DNA of 6,540 nt from JAJFKJ01 sp964443025 (GTDB lineage: Bacteria; Pseudomonadota; Gammaproteobacteria; JABCZS01), in assembly GCA_964443025.1 (NCBI GenBank), contig CAYUEL010000110.1:1-6540 (forward strand), given 5' to 3'. Numbering within the stretch: the stretch's first letter is position 1; every line of letters starts with the position of its first letter. Position numbers and translations under genes: made by a program. Under the pieces are notes generated by a model that had not been told where the DNA came from, did not search any database, and was given only the letters and a program-made list of their open reading frames with translations. Below are positions 4,990-6,540 of this stretch, piece after piece.

Positions 4990-5083
4990 TAATACAATTC
5001 TTCAATCATACCTAATAATTTTAATACATTTTCTTAAAAACATAATACAATAATCTGACAAGTTGTCAGACGAATTTAATACA
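4990..5083 (+). repeat. Four TAATACA direct repeats
   Basis: TAATACA occurs at 4990-4996, 5022-5028, 5043-5049 and 5077-5083; three copies extend to TTTAATACA. Start-to-start spacings are 32, 21 and 34 nt. The surrounding DNA is very AT-rich. The repeats could be binding sites for the downstream ribbon-helix-helix protein. An iteron-like role is possible, but the copies are short and irregularly spaced. Confidence 0.4.
5054..5070. promoter_or_regulatory. 17-bp palindrome upstream of the RHH gene
   Basis: TCTGACAAGTTGTCAGA has perfect 8-bp arms around a central G. It ends 24 nt before the start codon at 5095 and directly follows a -10-like TACAAT (5046-5051), so a bound protein would cover the transcription start. 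It is the strongest operator candidate for the RHH gene. No convincing -35 box pairs with that -10, so the promoter itself is uncertain. Confidence 0.55.
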
Positions 5084-5094
5084 AGGAATTTCTC

Positions 5095-5442
5095 ATGAAA
5101 ATGAAATCATACCGTTTAGAAGATAATCTGATTGAACAAATTAGCGCACTGGCACAAGAGCAAGGGGTTACAGATAGCGTGATGGTTCGTGATTTATTAA
5201 AAAGTGGATTACATGAACATGAACTTTTTAAAACACTCAACATCAATCAGTTCCATGGACCAGGGCGTGACCTCCCCCTTGTCTTTAAAAAAGCCTTGCT
5301 TGAAATATCAACCCTTTGGGTGATGGTTGAGGAACTTCATAAAAAACATTTACCCGGCAATGAGCCTCACACATTAAGCGATGACCTTAAAGAGCGCGCC
5401 ATGCGAAGAGCGAATGCGTTGTATTTTACGAAATCCAATTAA
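5095..5442 (+). CDS. Ribbon-helix-helix DNA-binding protein
   Basis: This 115-residue protein starts with a ribbon-helix-helix fold: KSYRLEDNLIEQISALAQEQ (4-23) is the beta strand and first helix, and VTDSVMVRDLLKSGL (25-39) is the turn and second helix. RHH dimers insert a beta ribbon into the DNA major groove and are used by plasmid repressors, antitoxins and relaxosome proteins. The remaining 75 residues include a helical LVFKKALLEISTLWVMVEEL segment (62-81) and a basic ERAMRRANALYF tail, and resemble no family I can name. The ribosome site AAGGA (5083-5087) is 7 nt before the ATG; Met3 is a less likely start. The palindrome and TAATACA repeats just upstream suggest autoregulation. No toxin gene is adjacent, so an antitoxin role is not supported. 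Confidence 0.75.
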   Translation: MKMKSYRLEDNLIEQISALAQEQGVTDSVMVRDLLKSGLHEHELFKTLNINQFHGPGRDLPLVFKKALLEISTLWVMVEELHKKHLPGNEPHTLSDDLKERAMRRANALYFTKSN

Positions 5443-5452
5443 TTAAAGTCGG

Positions 5453-5480
5453 TTGAAATATATTTTGAGCGTTATATAAT
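5453..5480 (+). promoter_or_regulatory. Promoter of the short LRR gene
   Basis: TTGAAA (5453-5458) and a perfect TATAAT (5475-5480) are separated by 16 nt. Transcription would begin near 5487, about 50 nt before the ATG at 5537. A small stem AGGC/GCCT with a 5-nt loop (near 5493-5505) lies in the leader. Confidence 0.6.
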
Positions 5481-5536
5481 GCAACAATAATAAGGCATGA
5501 AGCCTAATGTTAAACACCTTTTAACTGGAAATAACC

Positions 5537-5779
5537 ATGCTACTCTTTCAACTTACAAACCTCACCCTGACTGCCGAAGGTGCCCAGGCGCTCGCGCAAA
5601 ATCCCCAGCTTCTTTCGCTTAACCTCGCTAACACTCAAATTACTGATGCGGGTGCAATGGCTCTCGCACAAAATACTGCTCTAACTCCTGCTTGGAATAA
5701 TCAGATTGCGCTTCCCGCACAAACGCAAGAACCACGATCTATCATTGCTCGACCCACCCAGGCGTCAAAATCACTTTAG
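5537..5779 (+). pseudogene. Truncated leucine-rich-repeat protein, probable gene remnant
   Basis: The 80-residue frame begins MLLFQLTNLTLTAEGAQALA and holds one full 24-residue leucine-rich repeat (GAQALAQ, LLSLNLANTQ, ITDA) and the start of a second (GAMALAQNTALT). After residue 50 the pattern collapses: WNNQI is still recognisable as the N-x-I core of a repeat, but the LxxLxL part before it and the GAxALA part after it are shortened, and the rest (EPRSIIARPTQASKSL) is not repeat-like. This fits decay by small deletions. The promoter is good, and TGGA (5526-5529) is a weak ribosome site. It could still make a short protein, but intact proteins of this class have many repeats. The repeat style matches the next gene, so the two may derive from one family. 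Confidence 0.6.
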
Positions 5780-5887
5780 TCATAATAGTTGATGATCGTA
5801 ACATTCCTCGATTAATCTTCATCCAAATTTTCCAAATGTATAAATAGTTAGTTGCGTGCCACGAGTCATCTAGAGTATGTAAGAGTC

Positions 5888-5899
5888 TTGCTTAAGCAA
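5888..5899. promoter_or_regulatory. 12-bp palindrome upstream of the LRR-ankyrin gene
   Basis: TTGCTTAAGCAA is perfectly palindromic, followed by a run of A, and lies about 30 nt before the ATG at 5930. A TATAAA box (5839-5844) is upstream without a convincing -35 partner. The palindrome could be an operator or a leader hairpin. Nothing further is evident in the 150-nt gap after the LRR remnant. Confidence 0.35.
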
Positions 5900-5929
5900 A
5901 AAAATCTTACCCCCAAGAGAAATAAAATC

Positions 5930-6540
5930 ATGCGCATGAGTGAAGCAGAGCTTGAAGCGATATTCCAACGCTTACGCAACAATGATGCCAACTTAATACG
6001 GTTGGATTTAAGCTCTAAAGAGCTTACTGATGCCGACATTTTCAAGCTCTGCGAAGCACTTAAAGATAATACGGCGCTGAGTACACTTAACCTTAGCAAC
6101 AATAAAATAGGCCCTACCGGCGCACAATATTTAGCTCAAAATAAAACCTTGAGCACGCTTTACCTTTACAAAAACCAAATCGGCGATGCCGGCGCACAAT
6201 ATTTAGCTCAAAATAAAACCTTGAGCACGCTTAATCTTGACAGCAATAAAATAAGCGATACCGGCGCACAATACTTATCTCAAAACACAACCTTGAGCAT
6301 CCTTGACCTTAACAGCAACCCAATAAGCAATACAGCAAAAAAACAAGTTGACGAGCGCCTAACAGAAAACACAACCTTATCAAACTCACTCATAGACGCT
6401 TGTGAATTCCGAAACATCAGCAAGGTCAAACACCTATTAACTCATACCCTCCCATATGGTGAGTATTTCCGGTTCAAATTACGCAACAAAGACACCCTGT
6501 TACATCTAGCCGTACGTCAAAAAAATTTAGAGCTTTTAGG
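5930..6540 (+). CDS. Leucine-rich-repeat and ankyrin-like protein, 5' part
   Basis: The frame runs off the window, giving at least 203 residues. Residues 1-20 form a helical cap (MRMSEAELEAIFQRLRNNDA). Residues about 21-135 are leucine-rich repeats of the ribonuclease-inhibitor style with a 24-residue period, for example GAQYLAQNKTLSTLYLYKNQ followed by IGDA. From about 153 the sequence changes to ankyrin-like helices (LIDACEFRNISKVKHLL, then NKDTLLHLAVRQKNLELL, matching the DxxTLLHLAV core). Both modules bind proteins. Such combinations are frequent in secreted effectors of Legionella-like bacteria, which is an inference; no secretion signal can be judged without the C-terminus. ATG 5930 is preceded by a weak AAGAGA site (5915-5920); Met3 (5936) is an alternative start. 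The frame is open upstream to 5852 but lacks another ATG. Confidence 0.85.
   Translation, partial: MRMSEAELEAIFQRLRNNDANLIRLDLSSKELTDADIFKLCEALKDNTALSTLNLSNNKIGPTGAQYLAQNKTLSTLYLYKNQIGDAGAQYLAQNKTLSTLNLDSNKISDTGAQYLSQNTTLSILDLNSNPISNTAKKQVDERLTENTTLSNSLIDACEFRNISKVKHLLTHTLPYGEYFRFKLRNKDTLLHLAVRQKNLELL
6045..6332 (+). repeat. 72-bp tandem repeats encoding LRR units
   Basis: About four consecutive units of 72 bp (24 codons) lie within the LRR-ankyrin gene. The segment starting CCGGCGCACAATATTTAG recurs at 6117 and 6189 with about 44 nt identical, and again at 6261 with several changes. The near identity of the two middle copies at DNA level points to recent duplication or conversion. Outer copies are more diverged. 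Boundaries are approximate. Confidence 0.8.

Noticed and set aside
5095..5442. RHH protein as an antitoxin
   Set aside because: No toxin-like partner gene is adjacent, and the downstream gene is an LRR remnant with its own promoter.
5866..6102. Minus-strand open frame of 78 codons
   Set aside because: It is antisense to the start of the LRR-ankyrin gene, and its composition mirrors the repeat codons.
6045..6332. Regular 72-bp repeats as a possible CRISPR array
   Set aside because: The repeats are contiguous, have a multiple-of-three period and encode LRR units in an open frame; there are no unique spacers.

Overview
The window looks like accessory DNA (plasmid or integrated conjugative element) of an AT-rich gammaproteobacterium, most plausibly a Legionella-like intracellular bacterium. 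The evidence is the company the genes keep: a KorA/TrfB-type plasmid regulator, an ArdA antirestriction gene, a HigBA-type toxin-antitoxin pair, a mobile group II intron, and at the right edge 24-residue leucine-rich repeats (LRRs) fused to ankyrin-like sequence, a protein style common in amoeba-associated bacteria. The species is inferred from protein style, not shown.

Left part (1-1441), minus strand. A 57-residue acidic orphan gene (70-243) has its own promoter. Upstream of it lie antitoxin (391-678), toxin (688-1053) and an unrecognised 115-residue protein (1069-1416), read as orf115, toxin, antitoxin with gaps of 15 and 9 nt. The antitoxin ribosome site overlaps the toxin stop codon.

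Middle (1442-4424), minus strand. This is one ardA gene cut in two, in phase, by a complete group II intron (1877-4334). Exon 1 is only 30 codons (4424-4335) and exon 2 is 144 codons (1876-1442). Joining them gives a full-length 174-residue ArdA. The intron has an intact 597-residue reverse transcriptase/maturase/HNH protein, a GUGCG 5' end, domains V and VI with a bulged branch A, and EBS1/EBS2 sequences that pair with the ardA exon. ardA probably heads an operon ardA-orf115-toxin-antitoxin.

Control region (4425-4559). Back-to-back promoters drive ardA leftward and the KorA/TrfB-like gene (4560-4886) rightward. A perfect 14-bp palindrome covers the -35 box of the regulator's promoter. This suggests a self-limiting switch that also governs the antirestriction/toxin-antitoxin operon.

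Right part (4887-6540), plus strand. A ribbon-helix-helix protein (5095-5442) follows an AT-rich stretch with four TAATACA repeats and a 17-bp palindrome. Then come a short, decayed LRR gene (5537-5779) and the start of an LRR plus ankyrin-like gene (5930 to beyond the window end), a candidate host-interaction protein.
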